Shown here: positions 38,350-51,012 of the stretch, piece after piece
Layout of the letters: the number at the start of each line of letters is the position of its first letter
Numbering within the stretch: the first letter of the stretch is position 1
NCBI RefSeq assembly: GCF_021155765.1
Contig: NC_060114.1
Location: forward strand, 7,006,001 to 7,070,000
DNA from: Diprion similis
Lineage: Eukaryota; Arthropoda; Insecta; Hymenoptera; Diprionidae
DNA length: 64,000 nucleotides
Direction: 5' to 3'
Notes under the pieces: model-generated
Database searches by the model: none
The model's input: only the letters and a program-made list of their open reading frames with translations
What the model was told of the DNA's origin: nothing
Translations under genes and position numbers: made by a program

Positions 38350-40639
38350 AATAGAATACTTAATCAAGTACGCATGTACTTAAGGATCATAAAAATAAAA
38401 ATAAAAAAAATCGATAACTATAATATTCTCAGAATTTTGCATCGCTGAATGCAGTTTGCATTAAAGAGAGCTAGAGGATGAAGAATCAGGTACTGTGGAC
38501 CAGATGGCCGGGGGCAAATCTGTTCATCGTCATATCGTGTGGAAGTGACGTAAAAATTGATATATTAGATACATAACAGTTTAATGTGCGAATGCCAATT
38601 TCCAAAGTCTAATCACCCACAGTGATAAAAATGTGTATATTATTATCGATACCATTTAGATTAGAGCCCTTAAGAAAAATAAGTTTGACGACGACACTGG
38701 TTTGTAGATTTCTAACCATACCGGTTTCAAAGATTCTTTAGTAAATAATTTAACTCGGTACCAAAACAGCTTTTTGTCACAACTTGAAAATCACGAACGT
38801 GATCGATTCGGTGCTACAAAAATGGTTCAGCATCGAAATTTTGCTCTTTTCAAAATCGGGTAAATTTTACGAAACTTGTCACCTTCACTTTCTTAACCCT
38901 CAAAATATGCATTTGTGGGTTTTTGACAAAGATTTAAAAGATTTCTGACCATCCAACTGCTGCTGCTTGGGCACACCTAATTTGACATCGTGGGTTGCTA
39001 GCTTCAGGACATGAAGTGGACCTTGTGCAAGGTTTGAAATTTTTTCGGAGGGGAAATAATGATCGGTATACCTGGCCGCGATGCGTTTTTTATTCCGCGC
39101 ACGTATCGACTTTGTGTTGAAAATAACTAACGCTTGTAAAGACCATCGTCTTCGTTTGGATTGGACATTTTTCTTCTTTGTGTAATTTGATTCTGATTGT
39201 ACCGTGTGGTGATTAAATCGTGTAAGAAATGTACTAGAGATTGAACTTTAGTCAATTTCATGATTCTCTTTTACTCTTTATACTTCTATCAATCGATTTC
39301 TGAGTAATCACTTGTAAACGAAACTATAACTGAATGATTTTATGCCGAATACTAAAAGCTGGTTACAATAATTATTACGAATTATTCAGCGAAAACTAAC
39401 CAAACGACAACGTAAGTTATGTAAGTAAATTAATTATGTACACTTAGTGGCAAAATTGTTGTACTATTCAGTATAAATTACTAAATAACTGATTGTACAA
39501 CTAAAATAATGAGATGTATTGCCAAACTGACCTTACGTAACACCTATTAAAAACTAAAACAGTATTTGTGAGAGCAATAGATGCAAATCGGGTGTTTACA
39601 AACTACGAGACTTTCGAAAATCGATCCTATCGGCATATAGCAATGAAATGACCGCTGATTTTTCCTAATCAGGAAAGGTTCGATATTATCTATCCGGAGC
39701 CCACGCGTCACGCTCTTAATCGCTAACGATTTCATTCCTAGATCTAGACGTGGGAGGAAGTTGTATACATAGTTTTGTATAAAGAGTATTTAGCACAAGT
39801 TTCCCTTCTTAGTTCCCGCGTAGGTGATCAGGCCTAATATCTCTAACGATGAATGCTCGCTGCTGTCCCTTCTCTGCAATTGCGTAATTATCATACCTAT
39901 AAGCACACACGAGTTTGTTATTTACATTCGTTTACTGAATTGATGCGAATATGTAAAGAAATTTAATAAGTTCGAAGTGAATTTTTTGGGTAACATTCGT
40001 TCGTTCTAAACCTTGTTACTCTCTAAGCAAACGAGTAAACTGGCTCCGGAAGTCCGTGCTGAGCAGCCAACAGCAGCGCCAGTCTGCTTCAAGATGGCGG
40101 TTCATAAATCCAGTTCTTATGTTAGGTTAGGTTACTTTGTATAGCCGTTTACCGGGCGGATTGGTCGTTGATCGTTTATCGACACGAGGTGTAAACGGAT
40201 AAATTCCTGATTCTCTCTAAATGGGTACCTAGCTTTTATTTACACCCGACGATACTGCTTAACCGTCGTCTACTGATGTGCTGTTGTTGCTGATCGAGCA
40301 CAGGAAATGCTGCCTGTGAAGCTGCATGGCCGTTCAGGAAGTACGAGAATAGCACCGAGCATACTCGGTGTCCATCACTTCGCAGTTCACGTTTATTCCG
40401 TTCCTCCGTGTATGCAACAATTCTCCCATTTTCTTCTTTGCACTGCGACTTGTCCGAGAAGGGATCTCTTCATCATCGCCACTTGACGAGTTGGCTTATA
40501 CTTCCTGTTTTATCGACGCCAATGACTATCGCATTCGTCGGTAATATCGGAATTGTCGGTATTCGATGAAAATAGTTAGAAATTTACGTGATGCTGTTCT
40601 TAAATTCTGACGTGACTGTCAGGGAATTCTTGTACTTTG

Positions 40640-40905
40640 GTACTCCAAAGCTTGTAGCAGACGTCAAGACGTATTCAACGCGTCTAAGCTCATCGAAATC
40701 GGATGAACCGTTCGCGAGATATCGCCGTGCGAAGTTCATCGCTAGCGCGAACTCCCATCGCTCGCCAAATCGCATCGGGCTAGTCGCAGGCGAGTTGAAC
40801 TTCAAAGTCCGATATCTCTTGAACGGAGAATCGGATATCAATGAGCTTGGGCTCGTTGGATTCGTCTTGACACCAACTACAAGTTGATCATCAAAAAGCA
40901 CATAA
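40640..40905. mobile_element. Foldback element, arms about 130 bp, no spacer
   Basis: The left arm GTCAAGACGTATTCAACGCG...GAGATATCGCCGTGCGAAGT and the reverse complement of the right arm GTCAAGACGAATCCAACGAG...GAGATATCGGACTTTGAAGT align along their whole length and meet near 40775. A diverged relative of one arm lies at 52120-52215. The element is GC-richer than its surroundings and codes for nothing recognisable, though both strands are open for about 100 codons because of the symmetry. Confidence 0.8.
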
Positions 40906-42694
40906 TTTCATCCAAAAAACTATCCACAATCCAGCATCTCAAATACGGCATAACATAGAGGAGAATTACTCCTGAGTTTTTCTTCTCGAAACACTTTCAG
41001 TTTTTGGAAAATGTGTTTTTACCAACACATATGAAAAGATCCGAAGTAATGATGATGATGAGTACTCCAAATCCAAACCAAGGCTCACAGTAGTTGACCA
41101 CAAAAAATAATCTAATAAATTAGGCGTTTCCTCTCGACTTACGCGTCTATACGTATATCTATGCCTAGAAACGCGTTTGTCTAGATGTAGATCGGGGTTT
41201 GGATCTATTTTTCTTCGTATCCGTGAGCATATGACGAACATTACACGCGCACCATATACATATACTAATATTATTTTAACGCCAGGACATGCGGCTGCTG
41301 CACTACAGTTATATGTATAATGCATGTAGGTATGTCTACTCAAAATGCATTATATATATACATATATCTACCGGAAAAAAGCTCAGACTTAATACGACTA
41401 ATTTTGGAACGCAGAACGGCTCTTTCATTCTCCCCTTTCCCTGCCCAGTAATGCACTCACCCTAAGGTTTAGTTACCTACCGCATTCGGTTTTCATTAGC
41501 ATGTATTTCGTATAAATGGATGCATATATACCTATATGTATGTAATTTTATGCGTACCTATACATATGCACACAGCATAGCGTAATTGACACTGTGCTGT
41601 ATAAGCTCTCCGATATCAAAGCTCAGATCTTCTTCTCGTAGGCTGTAATATTTTTGTAATATGCTTGGAGCAGGTAAAAAATGGAAGATTGGATCGTAGC
41701 GAAGAATATTCAATTATAGAAACGAAAAGTGCAAAGATAAACCCCAAATTCTTTATTCTCCTATTTACCGTAACTAATAATAACGATAATAACAATGATT
41801 ATCAAGTAAAAGTAATGATAATAATAATACAAATGTCAAGTCATGTCGTGAAAAGATTTTTTTCAGATATTCTATGAGTCGTAAATTTGTATATATGTTG
41901 TATTTTTTTTATATTTTTTTATGTTATTAGAATTATTCAAAAAATAATTGAAAAACTTTTTACCCCATCTATGCGTTACATAAAGATTTGGAGCTTCGCC
42001 GGGTATCAGATTTCAGCTCTGCATATAATTTGTTTCTTCGTCATTGCTGTCAAGTTTTTCAGTATCATAATATACTCAAACGTCACTTGTCATCTGTCAA
42101 GATAGTTGTAAGCGTTAGTAAAGTAGGCTTTCAATGCTTGATCTGTTGGTTATCAATAATACATTTTTGTAAGGAGCGACGCGGATTATTGTGGTAAATT
42201 GTGTTGGGACTCACTGTGACAATTCTATAGTCGAACGGCCGAATGAATGTTTTTTGATATAGCCAAAATTCGGGTAAATTTGACGACAGTTTCTATCTTT
42301 CAGAATTTCACGCGTCCTGAGATCTAAATGTAATTATAATTTTATGTTTAATCGAATCTTAATGCTTACATCGAATAATCATCAATTCCTACCTCAATTT
42401 AGTGAAAAAACATATAAAGTTTTGTTATTTCAGGTACAAGTGTTAGACATGCCGACTGTAAGAATTATCTATAGTCGATTTCGGGGATTATAAAGGCTTT
42501 AAAGAGAACGAATATTCAGAACGACACATTTTATTATCAGCTGAGACGGCCATGACATATCTCGAGAGAGAGAGACGCGCAGTCACTTGCTGCTTTACCA
42601 ACGCATGCTGCGCCATATAATATGCTAGTGATATAAGTACACAACAGCTACGTATGTTAGATACTTTTTTCTTCTACCTGGCACACAGTACCGT

Positions 42695-42998
42695 GGTGTG
42701 AATATACACGGTGTACCTAGGAGTGCAGCTTCTTTCTCCAAAAAAGTGTCTCTCTCGCGCTGGACTGGGCTTAAGTAAGACGTGTACCAACGGCGCCAAA
42801 ATACCCTAGATCGGTGGTGATTTATTGTTGTGACGTTGAATCTGCGTGGGGAAAAAATGAGCGAGATTTTTAATAACTCACATCAATACTGAGCAGGGTT
42901 AGCGTTCGCCAGAGAAATAATTCCCTAACAATATAGGGATTTATTTTGACGGTTGGTACACATCTTACTTGAGGGTTTTCGTAGTACCTCACGCCGTG
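42695..42998 (-). mobile_element. MITE copy 1 of a pair (inverted relative to 56770-57140)
   Basis: Begins AATATACACGGTGTACCTAG and runs through CTAGATCGGTGGTGATT, TCCCTAACAATATAGGGATT and GGTACACATCTTACTTGAGG. The whole stretch is the reverse complement of the element at 56770-57140 with many point changes. No coding capacity. Confidence 0.85.
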
Positions 42999-43105
42999 AA
43001 ACAAATGTTTATCTGAAGATATGATTGATTATTCGGCTGCGTGTGCAAACGTCTGCAAATTAGAAAACTTGAAATTTGGGAGAGTTTCGGGCTGGCAGGG
43101 TGGGT

Positions 43106-43125
43106 GGGGGGGGGGGGGGGGGGGG
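43106..43125. repeat. Poly-G tract (20 bp)
   Basis: Twenty consecutive G on the plus strand following GGGTGGGT; able to form quadruplex structure in principle. Confidence 0.95.
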
Positions 43126-43422
43126 ACTTCACATAAGTGTTTTCGTCTTGCATTGCAGTACTTTCGTGGGAAATGAAAAAGCGAACATTTTAATTCGTAT
43201 AGCTTGTAATATAATTAAATGTTAATTAAGAAACATTTCTAGTACAAAAATTTCTACTCTTTAACTGCCGCGTATATGTTGAATCAGAGACATGGCAGAA
43301 AAACAGATCTTGAGGCTATCTGCAGGTGAACGATTAAACCAGTGAAACGTTGGTTGTAATTATCAATTTCAATTCAACAACTACCGCCTATGCAATGATG
43401 GATTTTTTTTTTTTTTTTGCAG

Positions 43423-43517
43423 ATCAGGCCGACCGGCTCCCGGGGCTTCACATTCGTTACCACAAAACGTAGGAATCAACCGCTCAGGGAGTACCAAAGG
43501 ATGGCCAGATATTGCCG
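43423..43517 (+). other. Orphan exon-like segment with strong splice sites
   Basis: A 16-T tract and GCAG lead directly into a 95-base GC-rich segment that ends at a consensus donor, CCG|GTGAGT. Two of three forward frames are open: one reads IRPTGSRGFTFVTTKRR and continues to RMARYCR; the other reads SGRPAPGASHSLPQN and continues to KGWPDIAG. The surroundings are AT-rich. I do not recognise the product and cannot find its partner exons, so it may be an internal exon of a gene with long introns, an untranslated exon, or chance. Confidence 0.4.
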
Positions 43518-44139
43518 GTGAGTCGAAAATGAGTATATTGATTTTCTTCTTTGTTTTTGGTCTTATTAAAAACATTTTTGTAATGTTCTTGCTCGTATGA
43601 ATTTGAGAGATTTAGTTATACCATATATAATTTTATATTTATGCATTTGTATATTTAATCAATTGCTGAATTAAGTTTTTTTGTCTAATCGGGAATGCGA
43701 TGAATTTTAATTCCTGACTACATATAAAAAAAAAAAAACACACACACAAATTTTACCCTCGATGGAGAGTGAAAACGTTTTTGAAAATATTGTCGTTCCA
43801 TTGGTTTACTACGATATTTGATGAGCTTGAGAATAGAAAACGAAGCAAACTTCTGAATCATAGAAAATAGGAACCTTTCGATGGTGGAAAAAAGTTGTTC
43901 AAAATCCAAAAGGATCAACGAAAAGGAAAAACGATCAGTGATTGCTTACGTGCAAATTGATACATTTTAAGTTCTTCATCGGCATTGAACTAAACTGACC
44001 ATAAAAATGATTGACAGTGAGATGGAATTAGAAAGCAAAATAAATAAAACAAAAAAAAAAAAACAACAACAATTTTTTGTGCGCATTTTTTGACACATTA
44101 ACACCGCTACATCAAAGCACATCAGCGCAGTTGGAATAA

Positions 44140-44420
44140 GATAAACGGCGTGACCTCGGAGGTATTTATCCCTTAAGCAAGGAAGGCAGCTTCCTCCCGA
44201 ATTCTTGACAAGGCAGCTTGACTGGGGCCGCGGGAACCACGGCGTCCAGAGCCAAAAGAACCGGTCCGAACTTCCGGCGCCCCGGGCACGAAGCAAGCGA
44301 GACGGTGACCGGATTCGAGCGCTTTGTCTGTGTGTCGTGTTTGGTAGAAGTAGGCATGTACACCGAACTGCATTGATTGTGACGCGAAGAGCGCCGCAGG
44401 CGGCTGAAAAACGAAGCTTG
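44140..44420. other. GC-rich island of unknown role
   Basis: Base composition rises sharply here (GGGGCCGCGGGAACC, CGGCGCCCCGGGCACG). Frames are open on both strands (- 44173-44373 and 44166-44363; + 44205-44456), as expected of GC-rich DNA without being proof of coding. On the minus strand an acceptor-like AATGCAG stands just before TTCGGTGTACATGCC. It could be an exon, a promoter or a regulatory island; I recognise no protein. Confidence 0.35.
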
Positions 44421-45789
44421 ATTCTTCTTCGTAAATCGCTGAATGGAAAAAATTGAAGTGGAATAATGAAATCGTGATAATCGTACGGTGTGAAAATTAA
44501 TAGAAATTTCCGTTTCTATGCGTGCGAATTTTCATTGATTTATTGAAGAAAAGAAGAATAATGCTTGTTTTAGATCTCTTTAAGTAATGGAGGAAAAATG
44601 TACCTTTTTTAAACCCAAAGGTTCTTCAAGCGCGTTGTGATTTCATTTCTGGGTACATTTGATCCCCAAAAGCACCTCTGGTGCAGAAACCTTGCGTAAA
44701 GTACGTTGAAGTGGAAAACTCCAATAAAAATTCATTTTGTACTTTAGAAACAATTAAAATGACAATGTTCATTCAAGCTTCAATTTTCATAAGTACCAGC
44801 AACAATAACCTTCCTACATAAGAATATTGAAATCAAAAAGTACATAACTTCTTTGCACAAATAAGAAATGAACACTAAAAATATTGAATTACTTCTTGGT
44901 TGTACTTGGCAGTTCTTTTTAGAAAAACACTTGAAAAATTTTAACATTATTTTTTCATTTTACCTAATAAAGGCTTCTCTTCGCGGTAAAAAAGCCAGTC
45001 TCAGCTCGCGTGCTGAAGTGTTTTTTTTTATGAATTTGGCGCGAGGAATGACCGTTTCAGTCGTTCAAACTAGTCGGAATTGAAGAAAAACCTTCAACTC
45101 GTGTATGTACTTTGTGTAAAAAAAAAAGATCCGAAAGATAATCTATGGAATTGAGTATTGCTCCTTTGAGGCAAATTTGGATCACTTCGAAAAAAAATTC
45201 AAAAAAGAAAAACACAAGATGAATTGACAGGAATTTACGAAATATTTCAGAATCTTTTGCTCCGAATCAAAACTCCGACAACTATAACAACAGCTATACT
45301 AATTTCTTACCCTTTTCCATTTTTGAACTATTCATGCTCAGAGTTGCAGAAATTACACAACACCTCCTATTGATTTTTTCTTACAGCCACTACAGCAGTT
45401 GTCTTTAAAATACTTTTTATTCTTCTCACGTCGAGCAATTCTAATCTTATGATTATAGTGATTTTTCAAGAGTGTCTATGCTTTTGTTTTTCATAGTTAT
45501 GCTTTGGGGTTAACTTTGCTTACCGACTGAAGAATTCACTCGTTTGCTTCTCTAGCCAGAATTCGGCCAGTTTTACCACCGATAATTCCTAGCATTATCA
45601 GTAACGCCGGGTGTACGATTGCTTTGGAACAGGCGCGTGGCTGTTGGCCACCAGCCCATATGGTGGGGAGTAATGATTGCTGATCATATCGTGGGTCATT
45701 TGCTCACCGTCAAACACAATATTGTAATCACGACAAACGTTCGTTTTATTCTCTATGTATGCGTATGTTGACCACTGCATTTTCCAATA

Positions 45790-46152
45790 TGGAGGGGAGG
45801 GTGGGGCAAAGTGGGCACCTTAAAATTTGTGGTATCTTAAAAAATTTGGGGGCAATGTGGACCCCCTGAATTTTTTTAAATAACAAGGAACAAAATTAAT
45901 CATCTAAACTTTTTAATAAATATGAATTATTCGGAAGTCATTTACTCGAGTAATTACAGAAACGTTTAAAGTTGTGCTTTACTCTCAACTCGTCAAAGTA
46001 AAATAATTTTCTGAACTTGAGTTTATGATTACTTTTTATCGAGAAAGATAGATAATAATTCGAATTAATTGTTTATATGAAAACTAAACATTTTATTCTG
46101 ATTTTATGCGTTATTTTCTTAAGGGGCCCACTTTGCCCCATCCTCCCCTATA
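45790..46152. mobile_element. MITE with about 30-bp TIRs (GGGGCAAAGTGGG type)
   Basis: The left end carries GGGTGGGGCAAAGTGGGC and the right end, in reverse complement, GGATGGGGCAAAGTGGGC, each next to a TTAA and flanked by TA-containing sequence. The 363-bp interior is AT-rich with no reading frame. An internal copy of GGGGGCAATGTGGACCCCC suggests a nested repeat. Confidence 0.88.
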
Positions 46153-47782
46153 GGATGCAGTGTATAATAATATAAACGAGAATTGGGCCTCTTCTTGGAA
46201 TTAACTGTGAAACAAAAAACAAATTTTACATTTATATTTGGTACACTGTAAGGATAGTGATTTGGAAATCAAAAAACATGAAACTATACTTGAATTGTTC
46301 CAAAAACGGTCAAGTACAAATTTTTCCATCATCTCGACTTAGGAAAATATCAAAATTATTGAATTTTAAATCGAGAGTAAAAGTCTTTGAACTAAAACAT
46401 GATGAAATACAATTTAATGGGCCAAATTACAACAACCAATCTGTAGATTTGTAGGAAACCGAAGATCAAATTTAAAATGGCGGTGAAATTACAGCAGATT
46501 CGAATGAAAAGATGACCGGATTGACATCTGTACTTGAGGGTTTTCGGGCCTCTGATATCAAATGTAAAGTCAGAATTTACGAATCCAAAATGGCAGCCCT
46601 TTTTTCATTTCTCATATCTTTCTCACTCACATCGTGTTATAACTGAAAAGATGGAAGTATAACAAGGTGGCCACAAAAAATTTTTTGAAAAAAAATTCCA
46701 TGAAGTTCTAGTTTTTCCAGGACCTAAAACCTAGTTTTCACTGACATTTCCCAAGTTCTAGTAACTTAATAAAACCCAAATCGTTCAGCTTACCAACTTT
46801 ATATTCGTTTAAAATTGAACTCAAATTGAGAAGAAAAATAACGTCCCAAAAAATCAGTTTGAACCAATTTCTTTTCTCGACGAAAAAAAGTAGGCTTATT
46901 ATCCTAAAAAATCATTTCTAATTCCCATGATAGAAAAGTGAGATTTTCAGTTTTTTCCATCACCAAATTAAAAAATCCCCCAACAATTCCAGGTTTTTTA
47001 CATTTTCTAGGCGTGTGGCCACCCTGTTAAAAAAACCATGAGACTTACATCAGATTGCATTGTCATCGATAACTTTATTTCAATTCGTGTCAAAACGTCG
47101 CCGCGTTGCTTTGCAACGCGTTTGCATGCTTATGTACCAACAGCCGTTTATCAAAGCGCCGACTTTCTCGCCGTTTCCCTTTTACCGCGTCTCACGTCCT
47201 ACGCGCCCTACGTTAAAATCCTACGCCTTCATCTCAGTCCCGATCTCGTTCCTCCTCTTCTTCGCATTCTGATTCGTCGTTGCGTTTAATACCCACGTGT
47301 CGCCCACAACGTGCACGTGCGATACATACACAAAATAAACCTGCACGACATGAAAAACACAGAAATACGTGAGTATCCGTAACGGTCCTGTGTAACTCTG
47401 TAAAAATCGGTAAACCTTGTTCCATCGACCAGCTATCAACTGTTCCTAATATAGCGGGTATATTTTATATCGCATAACATTTTGTATTTATAATCTATTT
47501 ATTATCAGAGTCAAACGCTTTGCGTGGGTCTAAATCGATACACTGTGTAATAAAAAATGTATATTTTTGAAAAATAATAATCAGTCTCGTAATGTGGCAA
47601 TAATAAATTATACTCACAAATTTTCATTTGATACGGAATTTTAACTTAAGGTACTAAGTAACTCGTACGTTTTTTAATCCTTTTTCCGGGAATTTTCGTT
47701 CTTTTTCATGAGGAAAATAAAATTCAATCGGTTTGATTTTTAATATACTATTAATGGTATCTAAGAGTGTTCAAAAATAGGT

Positions 47783-48090
47783 ATTTATGTGACATGCCCG
47801 TAAACTGCCTGTTTTTTTGGCAAGGATAAAGATCGGTTTACGGGTATGCCACATAGAATATTTTTTACGGTATGGGCATTGAAAAGCAAAACGAAGAGTG
47901 AGGTTATGTCGCGATCTGTTAGACGAAGCTACTTTATTCGGCAGTTTGGGATGCGCACTTCGAACTGCGCATCAAAACTGTGCGGAGTAAAGACTTTATT
48001 CCGCAACTTTCTTCGCTGTCGTATAAAGTGTCACTTTACGGAACGAAAACTGCCACATAAAGTGGACTTTTCAATGCCCATGCCGTAGAA
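47783..48090 (+). mobile_element. Composite hairpin and TIR element, copy 1
   Basis: Two hairpin modules lie side by side. The first pairs GACATGCCCGTAAACTG with CGGTTTACGGGTATGCC around 47790-47855. The second has TIRs TTTACGGTATGGGCATTGAA and, in reverse complement, TCTACGGCATGGGCATTGAA, covering about 47863-48090. Copy 2 at 54975-55354 has the same order, so the composite moves or spread as a unit. Confidence 0.85.
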
Positions 48091-49157
48091 ATTTTTTTTT
48101 TTCTCAAAATTCATCTTTATAGTTTTGTAGCACAAAAGCGAGCGTCTCAAAAAAAAAGGTGGGTGACTGACCTAGGTGATTTCGCCGAAAAATCAAAAAG
48201 ATTATTGTTCTGTAAGTTTGTCATTCTGGTTGGAACTAGGATCAAACAATTTTGTTGAAAAATACCAAAATGGTGGACTTGGAAACAAAAAGTGACTTTT
48301 TTGTAGTGGAAATCGGCCTGTAAAATGGAAAGTTAGGGACAAAAAAAATCGTACTTTTTTTGTTAATTAATCGTCTTTTCAATTTCTTCGTAGGCATAAT
48401 TCTCAGCAACTTTTTCTGCCCTGCGACTCATTCTGGCTACATTAGAAGTACTTTAGTTGTACAATTTAGCGAGACGCTCTCAAATATTCATTATAACTTG
48501 ATTAATATTTCGGATCTCGGTCTAAAATTTTTACAATCTACTATCAATATATTTTACTTTCGAAATAAGTATGAAAAAAAATAATCGATTTTTACAAATC
48601 AAGTTATCAGACTACTATTTCAAGTTTTATTCAATCGAAGAAAAAATCATGCCGACTTAAATAAACGGAACGTTACGCGTTGCGTATAATTAGATGAATT
48701 ATCCCAATGACTTTAGAGATAAAAATTAAAACGAAATTCATATTCTTTGAGTTATAAAAAATTTATCGAAATTTTACTGCAAGTTAATATTATACTTTGA
48801 TACATTTATTTAATATAAAATTAAACTGAAAAGTATAATCGGCTCTCAGGATCGATGCCTTTCAAGCTTTTCAAAGAAATCGTCTCTACGTTTCTTTGCA
48901 CGTCTTTTCTCGATTACGCTGCAGCGTTTACGGTTGAATGACTACGAGGTATGATGTTCCGCAGGGTATAATATCGTGAGTTGAGAAGGCGTCGTCAATT
49001 CCTGCAACCGAACCTTCACTTCCGATCCTTTTACATTCTTTTCTTTATATCAATTGTCGTATCAACATTTAATTTTTAACTTTCCGGATTTTTTTTTTTT
49101 TGGACTTACAATTAGTAATTTAAAATATTAAAAAATTCTTGAATCAAGCCAAAAATT

Positions 49158-49439
49158 TTATTTAACCTGCTGAGACATTTTCTTCCTAACCGTGTTGGCA
49201 AATTTTTTTCTTTTTCGTACCTGCAAAGATTGGTGGAATAAATTAACAAATATCCTTCGGACGGCCTCGCGTCCTTCTCGAATCACAAAATAAATTACCG
49301 AATTAGGGTCACGCGGAAATCCCAGCTGCTCAAGAAACTTTTCAACACACATCTCGTTACCCATACATTTATGTCTAACAATAAATGGTGTATGTATAAT
49401 AGACAATACAAAGTATACGATACTCATCATCATTATCAT
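49158..49439 (-). other. Unassigned 93-codon open frame with splice-like signals
   Basis: The peptide contains HKCMGNEMCVEKFLEQLGF and a basic end VRKRKKFANTVRKKMSQQ. TTGTTAG precedes the first part, a GTAATT follows PRDPNS, and TTTGCAG precedes VRKRKK, so two small exons in one frame are conceivable. I know no matching family. It may be a decayed gene or chance. Confidence 0.2.
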
Positions 49440-49702
49440 CGCGTATAATGTGGGAATTAGGGAAAGCTTCAGTTGCCTTGCATTTTATCCTCTCTCTCGC
49501 TCTGTTTCTGTGCAGACTCCACGAGCCATTGCTTTTCCCTTCTTTATCTATTCTTTATTACATGGTCAAAAAAGAATCGGGATGCCGTGTCTACGTGTGT
49601 TTGTGTATGCCTCATTGTTTTTGTACCGCGGATGAGAACCGGGTACTGAAATTATTTCGTCTTTACTCTTTTCTTTTCATTCTTCATATATGATGTATTG
49701 CA

Positions 49703-50242
49703 TATGGGGCATTCCACGCCAACTCGACCGGTGTTGAACCCCGACCATCTCAAAATCGTTTCATGTTTTTTTCTAATATTCTACTCGGTAAAAAACGTGA
49801 GGAGAATTTTTTTCGCATTTTTTTATTAAACCGTTTATTTTTTATAAATATTTCAAGTCTATTTCGAATACCCATTTTTCAAAATCTGAATAAATTCTTG
49901 AAAATCCAGTGAACGACACGAAACACCCACCGTTAAGGAAAACGTCGGCAGAATTTTTGTTTCTATTTTTTTTTTTTATCACCTAATTCGGAATTTTCAA
50001 AATTTTTAAATCCAAAATTTTCTTTACTAACTAGAGTAACGTACCATCGAATTGGCGAAACTGAACATTTACAAGTAAATTGACCCTTCTTTGACGCTTA
50101 CCATTTGATCTTGTGTTAATTTTGGGTAAATAGAAAAAAATTCAGGTTACGTTCTTTACCGAGTAGAATGTTAGAAAAAACTTGAAATGATTTTGATATG
50201 GTCAGGGTTTAACAATGGTTCAGTTGGCGTGGAATACCCCAT
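49703..50242. mobile_element. MITE with about 95-bp TIRs (GGGGCATTCCACGCCAA type)
   Basis: The left end TATGGGGCATTCCACGCCAA and the right end in reverse complement TATGGGGTATTCCACGCCAA continue as imperfect inverted repeats through CTACTCGGTAAA. The interior is AT-rich and non-coding. Total length about 540 bp with TA at the ends. Confidence 0.92.
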
Positions 50243-50548
50243 ATACATAGTACTCGCGAGATTCGACGAGGACTAGCCTGCACAATATATACATAATAAT
50301 CTACCTTACAGGCATGGTTTTGCAGGAATATAATGATGCATCATAACTTAAAAACATCATAAAAATTAGCACATTAGATCCATAGATATCTCAATCAGTC
50401 AAAAATTTATTCTTTTTTGTGTGAGTGAATTTTTTTTTCCCCGAAACACTGCAAAAGAAAAAAAAATCATTATGGTATCCAGATTATGTATCAAACTAAT
50501 ATACCTAAATTTGTAAACAATTAAAAAAAAATTCCAAGCGACTTCAAA

Positions 50549-51012
50549 TTAAGGGATTATATACGGTTATAGGAGGTCCAAAAAATCGATTTTTCAAGAA
50601 TTTTTGCTGAGCAAAACTTTCAATTTATTAAAGTAAAATTTTTTACACGTATTACGGTAAATTTTAACTGTATTTTAACATTTTTTATTTGTAAGAATAA
50701 TTATTTTGAAAGCTGCTATACCTGATCTTCCAGAAATTTGAGACTGATCGGTTGAGCCGTTTCCGATCGAGAAATCTTGCTCACCGACTTTAAAAACACA
50801 GTTTTGAGAAAAACGCACTTAAAGTTTCAGAAGCACTTTACATGTTGCAGAAATATTTTTTTTGTTTTTCAACTTACATTGAATTGTCAATATTTGCCAA
50901 ATTGACAAGAAATTTTCTGTGTCTATACTTAAATATATGTACATAGATTACGAAAAAAAAACCATAAAAAAAATATCGATTTTTTGAAAATTTTTACTGC
51001 ATATAACCACTT
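50549..51012. mobile_element. TIR element (TTAAGGGATTATATACGG end)
   Basis: Left end TTAAGGGATTATATACGG pairs with the right end in reverse complement TTAAGTGGTTATATGCAG. AATCGATTTTT-type sequence recurs close to both ends. The centre contains GATCGGTTGAGCCGTTTCCG, which resembles sequence common in repeats of this kind. Non-coding. Confidence 0.65.

Larger units (their letters stand above)
34352..40639. other. Gene-free stretch
   Basis: I see no exon with coding character on either strand over this 6.3 kb. It contains a (GAA)n run at 37138-37172, an (AT)n run at 38324-38349, and, near 40091-40134, an AAGATGGCGG motif followed by GTTAGGTTAGGTTA in a somewhat GC-richer section that could be a promoter. 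Otherwise it is plain AT-rich sequence. Confidence 0.5.

Noticed and set aside
40588-40901. About 100-codon frames on both strands
   Set aside because: Both arise from the palindromic symmetry of the foldback element.
47846-48088. Small protein conserved at 47846 and 55108
   Set aside because: Similarity reflects two copies of a non-coding TIR element; frames are disturbed by indels between copies.
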